Shown here: one piece after another, positions 1-8,246 of the stretch
How the letters are laid out: the number at the start of each line of letters is the position of its first letter
Position numbering within the stretch: the first letter of the stretch is position 1
From: Massilia norwichensis
GTDB taxonomy: Bacteria > Pseudomonadota > Gammaproteobacteria > Burkholderiales > Burkholderiaceae_D
Direction of reading: 5' to 3'
NCBI RefSeq assembly: GCF_024753245.1
Contig: NZ_JANUGX010000018.1
Coordinates: forward strand, 54,179 to 118,178
DNA length: 64,000 nucleotides
Notes under the pieces: model-generated
Told to the model about the DNA's origin: nothing
The model's database searches: none
What the model saw: only the letters and a program-made list of their open reading frames with translations
Program-made: the position numbers and the translations under genes

Positions 1-1317
1 GGCGCGCAAGAAACGCGCCGCGCCATCGAAGCCGCGAACGCCGCCTGGCCGGCATGGCGCAAGAAGACCGCGCGCGAACGCGCCCTCATCCTGCGCAAGT
101 GGAACGACCTGATGCTGGAAAACGCAGACGACCTGGCCGCCATCATGACCGCGGAACAGGGCAAGCCGCTGGCGGAAGCTAAGGGCGAAGTGAGCTACGC
201 CGCCTCCTTCTTCGAATGGTTCGGGGAACAAGCCAAGCGCATCGAAGGCGACGTGCTGGAGTCGCCCGCGCGCGACCGCCGCCTGATCGTGACCAAGGAG
301 CCGATCGGCGTCTGCGCCGCCATCACGCCGTGGAACTTCCCGTCCGCGATGATCACCCGCAAGGTCGCCCCGGCCCTGGCCGCCGGCTGCCCGATCGTAC
401 TGAAGCCCGCCGAACTGACGCCCTACTCCGCGCTGGCCCTGGCCGTGCTGGCCGAACGCGCGGGCGTGCCGAAGGGTGTGTTCTCGGTGGTGATCGGCGA
501 TGCGAAAGCGATCGGCGCCGAGATGTGCGCCAATCCGATCGTGCGCAAACTCAGCTTCACGGGCTCGACCCCGGTCGGCCGCCTGCTGATGGAGCAATGC
601 GCACCGACGGTCAAGAAATTGTCGCTGGAACTGGGCGGCAATGCTTCCTTCATCGTGTTCGACGATGCCGACCTCGACGCCGCAGTCGAAGGCGCGGTCG
701 CCTCCAAATACCGCAATGCCGGCCAGACCTGCGTCTGCGCCAACCGCATCTACGTGCAGGATGGCGTCTACGACGAATTCGCGCGCCGCTTCACGGAAAA
801 GGTCAAGGCGCTGAAAGTCGGCAACGGCATGGAGCCGGGCGTGAACCAGGGTCCGCTGATCGAAGACAAGGCCATCGTCAAAGTCGAGAATCACATCGCC
901 GACGCGTTGTCCAAGGGCGCGCGCCTGCTTACCGGCGGCAAGCGCCACGAACTGGGCCACAGCTTCTTCCAGCCGACCGTGCTGGCCGATGTGACGCCCG
1001 ACATGCTGGTCTCGGAAGAAGAGACCTTCGGTCCGGTGGCGCCGCTGTTCCGCTTCAAGACCGAGGAAGAAGTGATCGCCCTGGCCAACAACACCGAATT
1101 CGGCCTGGCTTCCTACTTCTACGCGCGCGACATCAACCGCGTGTGGCGCGTGGCGGAGAGAATCGAGACCGGCATGGTGGGCGTGAACACCGGCCTGATC
1201 TCGAACGAGATCGCCCCCTTCGGCGGCGTGAAGCAGTCCGGCCTGGGCCGCGAAGGCTCGAAGTACGGCATGGACGACTACCTGGTCATCAAGTACATCT
1301 GCCTCGGAGGCATGTAA
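1..1317 (+). CDS. gabD: Succinate-semialdehyde dehydrogenase, 5' partial
   Basis: An aldehyde dehydrogenase open from the first base, so the N-terminus (about 45 residues by family length, near 485) lies outside the window. The visible 438 residues contain the cofactor-site motif ITPWNFP, the FTGS turn, the general-base motif ELGGN (about residue 210) and the catalytic cysteine in GQTCVCAN (about residue 244). The family oxidises succinate semialdehyde to succinate with NAD(P)+ in the cytoplasm, in 4-aminobutyrate catabolism. The C-terminal region with FGGVKQSGLGREGS is typical of GabD, but glutarate-semialdehyde dehydrogenase (DavD) cannot be excluded. The next gene starts two bases after the stop codon. 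Confidence 0.88.
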   Translation, partial: GAQETRRAIEAANAAWPAWRKKTARERALILRKWNDLMLENADDLAAIMTAEQGKPLAEAKGEVSYAASFFEWFGEQAKRIEGDVLESPARDRRLIVTKEPIGVCAAITPWNFPSAMITRKVAPALAAGCPIVLKPAELTPYSALALAVLAERAGVPKGVFSVVIGDAKAIGAEMCANPIVRKLSFTGSTPVGRLLMEQCAPTVKKLSLELGGNASFIVFDDADLDAAVEGAVASKYRNAGQTCVCANRIYVQDGVYDEFARRFTEKVKALKVGNGMEPGVNQGPLIEDKAIVKVENHIADALSKGARLLTGGKRHELGHSFFQPTVLADVTPDMLVSEEETFGPVAPLFRFKTEEEVIALANNTEFGLASYFYARDINRVWRVAERIETGMVGVNTGLISNEIAPFGGVKQSGLGREGSKYGMDDYLVIKYICLGGM

Positions 1318-1319
1318 AC

Positions 1320-1688
1320 ATGAACGGCGACGACCCGTTCGAGTTCGTGCAGGATGCGCCGCTCTTCATCGTGCCGCGCACCCTGGAACAGCTGCGCGCT
1401 TTCCGGGAGGGGCCGAAGCTGGCCGACCTGCCGGGCGTGAACCCGTCGCCGGAGCGTGAACGGCTGGCCGTGGTGCTGGACGACCTGGCCACGCGTTTGC
1501 TGGCCGGGGGCGAGGCGCATCCGACCAAGTTCTGGGTGTTGAAGCAGTTCCAGGAATCGCTGGAGATTGTCGAGGGCGAGGATACCGAGGCGCGCGAGCA
1601 CTTCGGTATGGAGCTCGAGCGCTTGATGGAGATACTTGGGATTGGGAGTTCGGATGGGGTGCTGACGCACTATTTGGGCGGGGTGTAG
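1320..1688 (+). CDS. DUF4844-like small protein
   Basis: A 122-residue acidic soluble protein whose ATG lies two bases after the gabD stop, so the two are probably co-transcribed. There is no signal peptide or membrane segment. The C-terminal half (an acidic helix, then MEILGIGSSDG) resembles my recollection of DUF4844 proteins, which have no known function. The upstream GGAGG inside the end of gabD is a plausible ribosome binding site. It ends one base before the convergent MazG-like gene. The family assignment is from memory of the motif and is moderate at best. Confidence 0.6.
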   Translation: MNGDDPFEFVQDAPLFIVPRTLEQLRAFREGPKLADLPGVNPSPERERLAVVLDDLATRLLAGGEAHPTKFWVLKQFQESLEIVEGEDTEAREHFGMELERLMEILGIGSSDGVLTHYLGGV

Positions 1689-1689
1689 C

Positions 1690-2043
1690 CTACTTTTTGT
1701 AGTCGTCATACTTGCGCGCATCCCCGCGCACCAGCTCCGCCGGATACTTGGCCCGGTTGAGCACCATCTTCTCCTGCACCGCCGACAACAAATCGACGTC
1801 GAGCTTGTCGGCCAGCCGCACCAGGTACACCAGCACGTCGGCCATCTCGTGCCGCACTTCCTGCAGTTTCCCGGGACCGAGTTCCTCGGCGCGGCCATGC
1901 TGCAGCCACTGGAAGTGCTCCAGCAGCTCGGCCGCTTCCACCGTCAAGGCCGAGGCCAGGTTTTTCGGTGTGTGGAACTGGTCCCAGTCGCGCTCGTCGA
2001 CGAACTGGCGCACCAGGTCGCGCAGCTGCAGCAGATCGCTCAC
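1690..2043 (-). CDS. MazG-like nucleotide pyrophosphohydrolase
   Basis: A 117-residue all-helical protein of the MazG/dCTPase-like (RS21-C6) type, which hydrolyses non-canonical or surplus nucleoside triphosphates to monophosphates and pyrophosphate. The metal-binding signature is visible: EAAELLEHFQW on one helix and EMADVLVYLVRLAD on a later one. The start is GTG, and GTGA overlaps the TGA stop of the carbonic anhydrase gene by four bases, so translation is probably coupled. Length matches single-domain members of the family. Substrate is not predictable from sequence. Confidence 0.85.
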   Translation of the reverse strand: MSDLLQLRDLVRQFVDERDWDQFHTPKNLASALTVEAAELLEHFQWLQHGRAEELGPGKLQEVRHEMADVLVYLVRLADKLDVDLLSAVQEKMVLNRAKYPAELVRGDARKYDDYKK

Positions 2044-2714
2044 GCCGGGGTCCAGCCTTCCGCGTAGCGCTCAAGCAGCGCATCGTATTTCTGCGTCAGT
2101 TCCTCGGCGTTCGAGACGGTCATGCCGAGGTCGCGCAGCAGGCCGTCCTTCAGGCCGTACACCCAGCTGTGAATCGTCAGTTCCTGGCCGCGGTCCCAGG
2201 CATCCTGTACCACCGTGGTCTGGGCGCAATTGATCACCTGCTCGGCCACGTTCAGCTCGACCAGGCGGTCGTGGGCCTCGGTGGGCTGGACGATCTCGCC
2301 CAGGTAGCGGCCGTGCTTGTGCTTGACGTCCTGCACGTGGCGCAGCCAGTTGTCGGTCAGGCCGACCCGGCGTCCGGTGAGGGCCGCATGCACGCCGCCG
2401 CAGCCGTAATGGCCGCAGACGATGACGTGTTTTACCTTCAGCACATCGATGGCGAACTGCAGCACCGACAGGCTGTTCAGGTCCGAGTGCACCACCACGT
2501 TCGCCACATTGCGATGGACGAACATCTCGCCCGGCATCATGCCCAGCAGTTCATTCGCAGGCACGCGGCTGTCCGAGCAGCCGATCCACATGTATTCCGG
2601 GGCCTGCTGTGCGGCCAGCGACTTGAAGAAGTCGGGCTGCTTGGCGACGACCGATTCCGCCCAGGCGCGGTTTTTGGCGAACAGTTCCCGGGTGATGGGT
2701 TTTGAATTAGGCAT
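2040..2714 (-). CDS. can: Beta-class carbonic anhydrase
   Basis: A 224-residue cytoplasmic zinc enzyme that interconverts CO2 and bicarbonate. The beta-class zinc ligands and dyad are present: GCSDSRVPANE (Cys, Asp, Arg) and VCGHYGCGGV (His, Cys). I chose the ATG at 2714 because it is preceded by AAAGAAT; a longer frame starts 39 bases upstream but runs into the dnaJ terminator. The gene overlaps the following MazG-like gene by four bases, suggesting a two-gene operon. Confidence 0.93.
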   Translation of the reverse strand: MPNSKPITRELFAKNRAWAESVVAKQPDFFKSLAAQQAPEYMWIGCSDSRVPANELLGMMPGEMFVHRNVANVVVHSDLNSLSVLQFAIDVLKVKHVIVCGHYGCGGVHAALTGRRVGLTDNWLRHVQDVKHKHGRYLGEIVQPTEAHDRLVELNVAEQVINCAQTTVVQDAWDRGQELTIHSWVYGLKDGLLRDLGMTVSNAEELTQKYDALLERYAEGWTPA

Positions 2715-2726
2715 CTGATTCTTTCG

Positions 2727-2762
2727 AAAAAAAACCGCTGGGACTTGCGCCATCCAGCGGTT
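2727..2762 (-). terminator. Rho-independent terminator of dnaJ
   Basis: On the minus strand, a perfect 9-base stem (AACCGCTGG with CCAGCGGTT) and a 12-base loop is followed by a run of eight T, 10 bases past the dnaJ stop. It ends the heat-shock operon before the carbonic anhydrase gene. Confidence 0.88.
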
Positions 2763-2771
2763 ATCGACTTC

Positions 2772-3896
2772 TTACTCGAAGAAGTCCTTCACTTTGTCCA
2801 TCCAGCCCTTGCTTTGCGGGCTGTGCTTCGAGCCGCCTTCCTTGGTCAGGCGGTCGAATTCCTTGAGCAGGTCTTTCTGCTTGTCGGTGAGCTTGACCGG
2901 GGTCTCGACCACGACGTGGCAGAACAGGTCGCCCGCATAGCCGGAGCGCACGCCCTTCACGCCCTTGCCTTTCAAGCGGAAGGTCTTGCCGGTCTGGGTG
3001 CCTTCGGGGATGGTGAAGGACACCTTGCCACCCAGGGTCGGGACTTCGATCTCGCCGCCCAGTGCCGCCTTGGTGAAGGAGATCGGCATTTCGCAATGCA
3101 GGTCGTCGCCTTCGCGCTGGAACACTTCGTGCGGCTTGATGTGGATCTCGACGTACAGGTCGCCCGGCGGCCCGCCGTTGGTGCCCGGCTCGCCGTTGCC
3201 CGAGGAGCGGATCCGCATGCCGTTGTCGATACCGGCCGGGATCTTGACTTCCAGGGTCTTGTTGCGCTTGATGCGTCCGGCGCCGCCGCAGGCTGCGCAG
3301 GGTTCCGGAATGATCTTGCCGCTGCCGTGGCACTTCGGGCAGGTCTGCTGGATCGAGAAGAAGCCCTGCTGCATGCGCACCTGGCCGTGGCCGGCGCAGG
3401 TCGAGCAGGTCACAGGCTGGGTGCCGGGCTTGGCGCCGCTGCCGTGGCAGGTGTCGCACTTGTCCCAGCTCGGCACGCGGATCGTCGTGTCGAAGCCGCT
3501 GGCTGCCTGCTCCAACGTGATCTCGAGGTTGTAGCGCAGGTCGGCGCCGCGGTACACCTGCGGGCCCGAGCTACGGCCGCGTCCACCGCCGAAGATATCG
3601 CCGAAGATGTCGCCGAAGGCATCGCCGAAACCGCCGGCGCCGAAGCCGCCGCCGCCCATGCCGCTGTTCGGATCGACGCCTGCGTGACCGTAGCGGTCAT
3701 ACGCTTCGCGCTTTTCCGGATTGGTCAGCATCTCGTAGGCTTCCTTGACCTCCTTGAACTTCTCCTCCGCTTCCTTGTTGTCCGGGTTGCGGTCGGGGTG
3801 GTACTTCATCGCGAGCTTGCGATAAGACTTCTTGATCTCGTCTTCCGACGCAGTCTTGGCGACCCCGAGGATCTCGTAAAAATCACGCTTTGCCAT
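2772..3896 (-). CDS. dnaJ: Chaperone DnaJ (Hsp40)
   Basis: The 374-residue co-chaperone that delivers unfolded proteins to DnaK and stimulates its ATPase. Domains in order: J-domain with HPD (near residue 33), a Gly/Phe-rich linker (about 75-105), four CxxCxGxG zinc repeats ([32 protein letters not shown]), then the C-terminal substrate-binding domain. Length is standard. It lies downstream of dnaK, separated by 143 bases that hold a hairpin terminator, so part of its expression may come by read-through. Confidence 0.97.
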   Translation of the reverse strand: MAKRDFYEILGVAKTASEDEIKKSYRKLAMKYHPDRNPDNKEAEEKFKEVKEAYEMLTNPEKREAYDRYGHAGVDPNSGMGGGGFGAGGFGDAFGDIFGDIFGGGRGRSSGPQVYRGADLRYNLEITLEQAASGFDTTIRVPSWDKCDTCHGSGAKPGTQPVTCSTCAGHGQVRMQQGFFSIQQTCPKCHGSGKIIPEPCAACGGAGRIKRNKTLEVKIPAGIDNGMRIRSSGNGEPGTNGGPPGDLYVEIHIKPHEVFQREGDDLHCEMPISFTKAALGGEIEVPTLGGKVSFTIPEGTQTGKTFRLKGKGVKGVRSGYAGDLFCHVVVETPVKLTDKQKDLLKEFDRLTKEGGSKHSPQSKGWMDKVKDFFE

Positions 3897-3937
3897 TTGT
3901 CGGCACCTTGCTGTCTACTGAAACTGAACTGTCTGTG

Positions 3938-3979
3938 CAAAAAAACCGAGCCGGGCACCAGAAGGCTGCATCGGCTCGG
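3938..3979 (-). terminator. Hairpin terminator between dnaK and dnaJ
   Basis: On the minus strand, the stem CCGAGCCG/CGGCTCGG (8 bp, 18-base loop) is followed by eight T. It lies 61 bases past the dnaK stop and 42 bases before dnaJ, so it could set a dnaK:dnaJ ratio by partial termination. A second weaker hairpin (GGATGGC/GCCATCC, 3992-4019) lies nearer the dnaK stop. Confidence 0.75.
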
Positions 3980-4039
3980 GAGATTCCGCGAGGATGGCGG
4001 GATGCCGCACCGGCCATCCCTTAACCCTCTATTTTGACA

Positions 4040-5983
4040 TTACTTGGCGTCTTTGACTTCCTTGAAGTCGGCGTCGACCACGTCATCGTCGGCCTTGGCG
4101 CCCGATTCAGCACCCGGCTGTTGCGCGCCAGCCGCACCTGCCGCGCCAGCTTGCTGGCCCTGCATGTCGGCGTACATCTTCTCGCCCAGCTTTTGCGCAG
4201 CGGTCGACAGCGCGGCCACCTTGGCGTCGATCTCGGCCTTGTCGCCCGATTTGATCGAGGCTTCCAGGTCGCTGATCGCAGCTTCGATCTTTTCCTTCTC
4301 GCCGCCTTCCAGCTTGTCGCCGTATTCGGTCAGGGACTTGCGGGTCGAGTGCACCAGCGCGTCGGCCTGGTTGCGCGACTCGGCCAGTTCCTTGACCTTC
4401 TTGTCTTCTTCCGCGTTCAGCTCGGCGTCCTTCACCATCTTCTGGATCTCGTCTTCCGACAGGCCCGAGTTCGCCTTGATGGTGATCTTGTTTTCCTTGC
4501 CGGTGGCCTTGTCCTTGGCGCCCACGTGCAGGATGCCGTTGGCGTCGATGTCGAAGGTCACTTCGATCTGCGGGGTGCCGCGCGGTGCCGGCGGGATGCC
4601 TTCCAGGTTGAATTCGCCCAGGCCCTTGTTGCCCGCTGCGATTTCACGCTCGCCCTGGTAGACCTTGATGGTCACCGCCGGCTGGTTGTCGTCGGCGGTC
4701 GAGAACACCTGCGAGAACTTGGTCGGGATCGTGGTGTTCTTGTGGATCATCTTGGTCATCACGCCGCCCAGGGTTTCGATACCCAGCGACAGCGGGGTCA
4801 CGTCCAGCAGCAGCAGGTCCTTGCGGTCGCCGGCCAGCACCGAGCCCTGGATCGCAGCGCCGACAGCGACTGCCTCGTCCGGGTTCACGTCCTTGCGCGG
4901 ATCCTTGCCGAAGAACTCTTTAACTTTCTCCTGCACCTTCGGCATACGGGTCATGCCGCCGACCAGGATGATGTCGTCGATGTCCGACACCTTCACGCCC
5001 GCATCCTTGATGGCGACGCGGCACGGCTCGATGGTCTTGTTGATCAGTTCTTCAACCAGCGACTCCAGCTTGGCGCGGGTGATCTTCAGGTTCAGGTGGA
5101 CCGGCGCGCCGTTCGCCATGGCGATGTACGGCTCGTTGATCTCGGTCTGCTGCGAGGACGACAGCTCGATCTTCGCGCGCTCGGCCGAAGCCTTGATGCG
5201 CTGCAGGGCGATCGGGTCCTTCGACAGGTCCAGGCCGTTGATCTTCTTGAACTCGTCGATGATGTAGTCGATGATGCGCTGGTCGAAGTCTTCGCCGCCC
5301 AGGAAGGTGTCGCCGTTGGTCGACAGCACTTCGAACTGCTTCTCGCCATCGACGTCGGCGATCTCGATGATCGACACGTCGAAGGTGCCGCCGCCGAGGT
5401 CATACACGGCGATCTTGCGGTCGCCCTTGTCGGTCTTGTCCAGGCCGAATGCCAGCGCAGCCGCGGTCGGCTCGTTGATGATGCGCTTGACGTCCAGGCC
5501 GGCGATGCGGCCGGCGTCCTTGGTTGCCTGGCGCTGCGAGTCGTTGAAGTAAGCCGGCACGGTGATCACGGCTTCGGTGACTTCTTCGCCCAGGTAGTCC
5601 TCGGCGGTCTTCTTCATCTTGCGCAGCACTTCGGCCGAGATCTGCGGCGGTGCCAGCTTCTTGTCACGCACGCCGACCCAGGCATCGCCGTTGTCGGCCT
5701 TGGTGATCTGGTACGGCATCAGCGAGATGTCCTTCTGGACTTCCTTCTCGTCGAACTTGCGGCCGATCAGGCGCTTGACTGCGAACAGGGTGTTCTTCGG
5801 GTTGGTCACGGCCTGGCGCTTGGCCGGCGCGCCGACGAGAATCTCGCCGTCTTCCTGGTAAGCGATGATGGAAGGCGTGGTGCGCGCGCCTTCAGCATTT
5901 TCGATGACCTTGGGCTGACCATTTTCCATGATCGCCACGCAGGAGTTGGTGGTGCCCAGGTCGATACCGATGATTCTGCCCAT
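4040..5983 (-). CDS. dnaK: Molecular chaperone DnaK (Hsp70)
   Basis: The 647-residue Hsp70 chaperone. The N-terminus [16 protein letters not shown] is the phosphate-binding strand of the actin-like ATPase domain; [11 protein letters not shown] and [10 protein letters not shown] are the other family signatures. The linker [13 protein letters not shown] leads into the substrate-binding domain, and the C-terminus ends in the acidic tail [12 protein letters not shown]. It has its own heat-shock-type promoter at 6025-6052 in addition to any read-through from grpE, and an AAAGGAC ribosome site. Confidence 0.98.
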   Translation of the reverse strand: MGRIIGIDLGTTNSCVAIMENGQPKVIENAEGARTTPSIIAYQEDGEILVGAPAKRQAVTNPKNTLFAVKRLIGRKFDEKEVQKDISLMPYQITKADNGDAWVGVRDKKLAPPQISAEVLRKMKKTAEDYLGEEVTEAVITVPAYFNDSQRQATKDAGRIAGLDVKRIINEPTAAALAFGLDKTDKGDRKIAVYDLGGGTFDVSIIEIADVDGEKQFEVLSTNGDTFLGGEDFDQRIIDYIIDEFKKINGLDLSKDPIALQRIKASAERAKIELSSSQQTEINEPYIAMANGAPVHLNLKITRAKLESLVEELINKTIEPCRVAIKDAGVKVSDIDDIILVGGMTRMPKVQEKVKEFFGKDPRKDVNPDEAVAVGAAIQGSVLAGDRKDLLLLDVTPLSLGIETLGGVMTKMIHKNTTIPTKFSQVFSTADDNQPAVTIKVYQGEREIAAGNKGLGEFNLEGIPPAPRGTPQIEVTFDIDANGILHVGAKDKATGKENKITIKANSGLSEDEIQKMVKDAELNAEEDKKVKELAESRNQADALVHSTRKSLTEYGDKLEGGEKEKIEAAISDLEASIKSGDKAEIDAKVAALSTAAQKLGEKMYADMQGQQAGAAGAAGAQQPGAESGAKADDDVVDADFKEVKDAK

Positions 5984-6024
5984 AATATTTGTCCTTTTTA
6001 GTACTTAGTTTTCAGATGTGTCGA

Positions 6025-6052
6025 ATATAGGGAAAGACTGCGTGCTTTCAAG
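6025..6052 (-). promoter_or_regulatory. Sigma-32 promoter of dnaK
   Basis: On the minus strand CTTGAAA, 13 bases, then CCCTATAT. The RpoH consensus is CTTGAAA-N11-16-CCCCATNT; only one base of the -10 differs. It sits 42 bases upstream of the dnaK start. Confidence 0.8.
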
Positions 6053-6077
6053 AGCCAAGCGTTAGCGTCAGCAACAT

Positions 6078-6635
6078 TTATTTCGGTTGTGCAGCAGTCA
6101 CGATGGCCGGACGCAGCAGGCGGTCGGCGATCATGTAACCTTTTTGCAACACTGCCACGACGGTGTTCGCTTCCTGCTCCGAAGGCACGACGGCCACGGC
6201 CTGGTGCTTGTTCGGGTCCAGCTTGTCGCCCGCCTGCGGCATCACTTCGACCAGGCGGTTCTTTTCAAACGCAGCGGTCAGCTGCTTGAGGGTCATTTCG
6301 ACACCTTCCTTGATCGATTCCACGGTGGGGGCTTCGACCTTCAGTGCCATCTCGAGGCTGTCGCGCACCGGTACCATGGCCTCGGCAAAGCTTTCGATCG
6401 CAAATTTGTGGGCCTTGCTCACGTCTTCCTGGGCGCGGCGGCGGATATTTTCCGCATCGGCTTTCGCGCGCATGAAGGCGTCGTGCATCTCGGCCAGCTT
6501 GGCTTCGGTGGCGCTCAGCTGTTCTTCGAGGCTGGACTCCGTCGACTGTGCCTGACCCGCGTTGGCTGCACCGGCATTCGCGGCAGCATCGGTTTCAGGT
6601 TGGTTGGATACCTCTTGGTTTTCTTGGTCTTGCAT
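6078..6635 (-). CDS. grpE: Nucleotide exchange factor GrpE
   Basis: A 185-residue dimeric co-chaperone that releases ADP from DnaK. A Gln/Asn/Ala-rich disordered N-terminus is followed by a long coiled coil ([28 protein letters not shown] split around residues 35-65) and the beta-domain with HQAV and [16 protein letters not shown], the family signature. The ATG at 6635 is preceded by AGGAG; an in-frame start seven codons upstream would lie on this ribosome site. It is the first gene of the heat-shock cluster and has a near-perfect sigma-32 promoter. Confidence 0.96.
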   Translation of the reverse strand: MQDQENQEVSNQPETDAAANAGAANAGQAQSTESSLEEQLSATEAKLAEMHDAFMRAKADAENIRRRAQEDVSKAHKFAIESFAEAMVPVRDSLEMALKVEAPTVESIKEGVEMTLKQLTAAFEKNRLVEVMPQAGDKLDPNKHQAVAVVPSEQEANTVVAVLQKGYMIADRLLRPAIVTAAQPK

Positions 6636-6702
6636 CGAAAAAACTCCTAGAATCAAGGACTTGGCTGATTGGTTGACTTGTCCTGCTTATCATACGGGCC
6701 CC

Positions 6703-6730
6703 ATATGGGGCGTTCCCCTACGTTTTCAAG
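6703..6730 (-). promoter_or_regulatory. Sigma-32 promoter of grpE
   Basis: On the minus strand CTTGAAA, 13 bases, CCCCATAT: an exact match to the RpoH consensus. It lies about 70 bases before the grpE ATG. The -10 is part of a small GC-rich palindrome (GGCCCCATATGGGGC). Confidence 0.9.
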
Positions 6731-6852
6731 GGGAATTGCAAGTCAAACACGTGCATACCGCGTCATTTTTTGTTACAAGATTTACGCGGCAGCAGAACCC
6801 GTCAGCCATAGGCCGTTTTACCATGTTTCTAAATTGAAACAGGGGGAAGATC

Positions 6853-6960
6853 ATGAGATTGCATCTGATCAGTGGCGCCGTGCTGGTCTGGACCGCCCTT
6901 GCGCTGGCAGCGATCTGCCTGGCGGAACTCGGCGCGACGCCGCAAAACGTGCCATTTTAG
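6853..6960 (+). CDS. Possible 35-residue membrane peptide
   Basis: A short frame with a good ribosome site (AGGGGGAAGA six bases or so before ATG) in the 395-base gap between grpE and hemH. The peptide begins MRLHLISGAVL and is one hydrophobic helix (about residues 5-25), ending AELGATPQNVPF. It could be a small membrane protein or a remnant of a longer gene. No function can be named. It points away from grpE, toward hemH, and its stop is just before a repeat element. Confidence 0.4.
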   Translation: MRLHLISGAVLVWTALALAAICLAELGATPQNVPF

Positions 6961-6971
6961 CAGTTTCGTGT

Positions 6972-7040
6972 GCGTGGGCATGGGATGCCCACCCTACGGT
7001 AGCGAGCGTTCAATGCAGGGCGGGCTCCCCGAGCCCGCGC
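6972..7040. repeat. Family-A palindromic repeat, doublet
   Basis: Two GC-rich palindromes facing each other (GTGGGCATGGGATGCCCACC with a CCTACG tail, then a degenerate GGGCGGGCTCCCCGAGCCCGC). The same unit recurs near 14203, 22279, 48315, 52773 and 57131, always between genes. Here it fills the space downstream of hemH. Confidence 0.8.
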
Positions 7041-7051
7041 AGGCAGCGTGT

Positions 7052-8155
7052 TTAAGCGCCCAGGCGTGCCGCGTGTTCGCGGGCCACTTCCGCATCCTTG
7101 CGCTGGGCCTCGCGCTGGGACGGGCTCATCATCGTAGGCCAGCCGATCAGGTGCTGTTCGGCGATCTCCGCCAAACCCGTGATCCAGACCGGGTTGTCGT
7201 TCAGGCAGGGAATGTAGTGGTATTCCTGACCGCCATTCGCCTCGAAATCGTGGCGCACTTCCATATTGATCTCTTCCAGCGTCTCCAGGCAGTCGCTGGT
7301 AAAGCCCGGGCACATCACGTCGATGCGCTTGACGCCTTCTCGCGCCAGTTGCTGCACGGTGGGCGCGGTGTAGGGCTGGAGCCACTCGGCGCGTCCAAAG
7401 CGTGACTGGAAGGTGACCACGTACTGGTCCGGCGACAGGCGCAGGCGCGCCGCCAGCAGGCGTCCGGTGCGCTGGCATTCGCAATAATAGGGGTCGCCCA
7501 GCATCAGGGTGCGCTTGGGCACGCCGTGGAAGCTCATCACCAGTCTTTCGCCGCGTCCGTGGGTTTCCCAGTAATCGAGCACCGAATCGGCCAGCGCCTC
7601 GATATAGCCTTCGTGATCGTGGTAGTGCTTCACCAGGCGCAGTTCCGGGATATTGCGCACCTGGCGGTAGTGGGCATACACGGCATCCCAGATCGAGGCG
7701 GTGGTGGTGCCCGAGTACTGCGGGTAGGCCGGCAGCACCACGATGCGGTCGATGCCGCGCGCCTTGAGCTCGTCGAGCACCTGCGGCAGTGGCGGCGAGC
7801 CATAGCGCATCGCCATCGCCACCTCGACATCCTCGTGGCCGCGCTCGCCCAGCAACTCCTGCAGCTTGCTGGCCTGGCGCGCCGTGTACACCTTCAGCGG
7901 CGAACCTTCGCGGGTCCAGATCATCGCGTATTTCTGCGCCGATTTGCCCGAGCGGAAAGGCAGAATGACCAGTTTCAGGATCAGGTTCCAGATCGCGCGC
8001 GGGATCTCGACCACGCGCGGGTCGGACAGGAATTCCTTCAGATAGCGCCGCACCGCCTTGCGCGTGGGCGCGTCCGGCGTGCCGAGGTTGACCAGCACGA
8101 CGGCGCTCTTGGCGATCGTGCCATGGGTGTGAGGCGGTTCTTTTCGGAATGGCAT
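7052..8155 (-). CDS. hemH: Ferrochelatase
   Basis: A 367-residue enzyme inserting Fe2+ into protoporphyrin IX, the last step of haem synthesis. The N-terminal VVLVNLGTPDAP, the metal-site histidine in SFHGVPKRT, the Cys-rich GDPYYCECQRT, QSRFG and CPGFTSDCLETLEEI are all family motifs, and length is typical of proteobacterial enzymes. HemJ, the preceding step in many bacteria, is also in this window at 51050-51463. A TATAAT element lies at 8185-8190 upstream. Confidence 0.96.
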   Translation of the reverse strand: MPFRKEPPHTHGTIAKSAVVLVNLGTPDAPTRKAVRRYLKEFLSDPRVVEIPRAIWNLILKLVILPFRSGKSAQKYAMIWTREGSPLKVYTARQASKLQELLGERGHEDVEVAMAMRYGSPPLPQVLDELKARGIDRIVVLPAYPQYSGTTTASIWDAVYAHYRQVRNIPELRLVKHYHDHEGYIEALADSVLDYWETHGRGERLVMSFHGVPKRTLMLGDPYYCECQRTGRLLAARLRLSPDQYVVTFQSRFGRAEWLQPYTAPTVQQLAREGVKRIDVMCPGFTSDCLETLEEINMEVRHDFEANGGQEYHYIPCLNDNPVWITGLAEIAEQHLIGWPTMMSPSQREAQRKDAEVAREHAARLGA

Positions 8156-8179
8156 AACAGGACAAGGGCGGCTCGGGGA

Positions 8180-8213
8180 CCATCATTATAGATGGGCCCC
8201 GTAGCGCTGCCGA
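8180..8213 (-). promoter_or_regulatory. Probable hemH promoter
   Basis: Minus-strand TATAAT (8185-8190) with a TCGGCA-like -35 seventeen bases upstream. The -10 is flanked by a 5-base inverted repeat (CCATC/GATGG) that could serve as an operator, though no regulator is identified. Confidence 0.4.
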
Positions 8214-8246
8214 TTAGATATTTACGATCGCGCCGATAGGGGCGCT

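Noticed and set aside
3897..3937. Separate sigma-32 promoter for dnaJ
   Set aside because: No CTTGAAA/CCCCAT-like pair is present in the 40 bases upstream of dnaJ; expression probably comes from read-through of the dnaK terminator.
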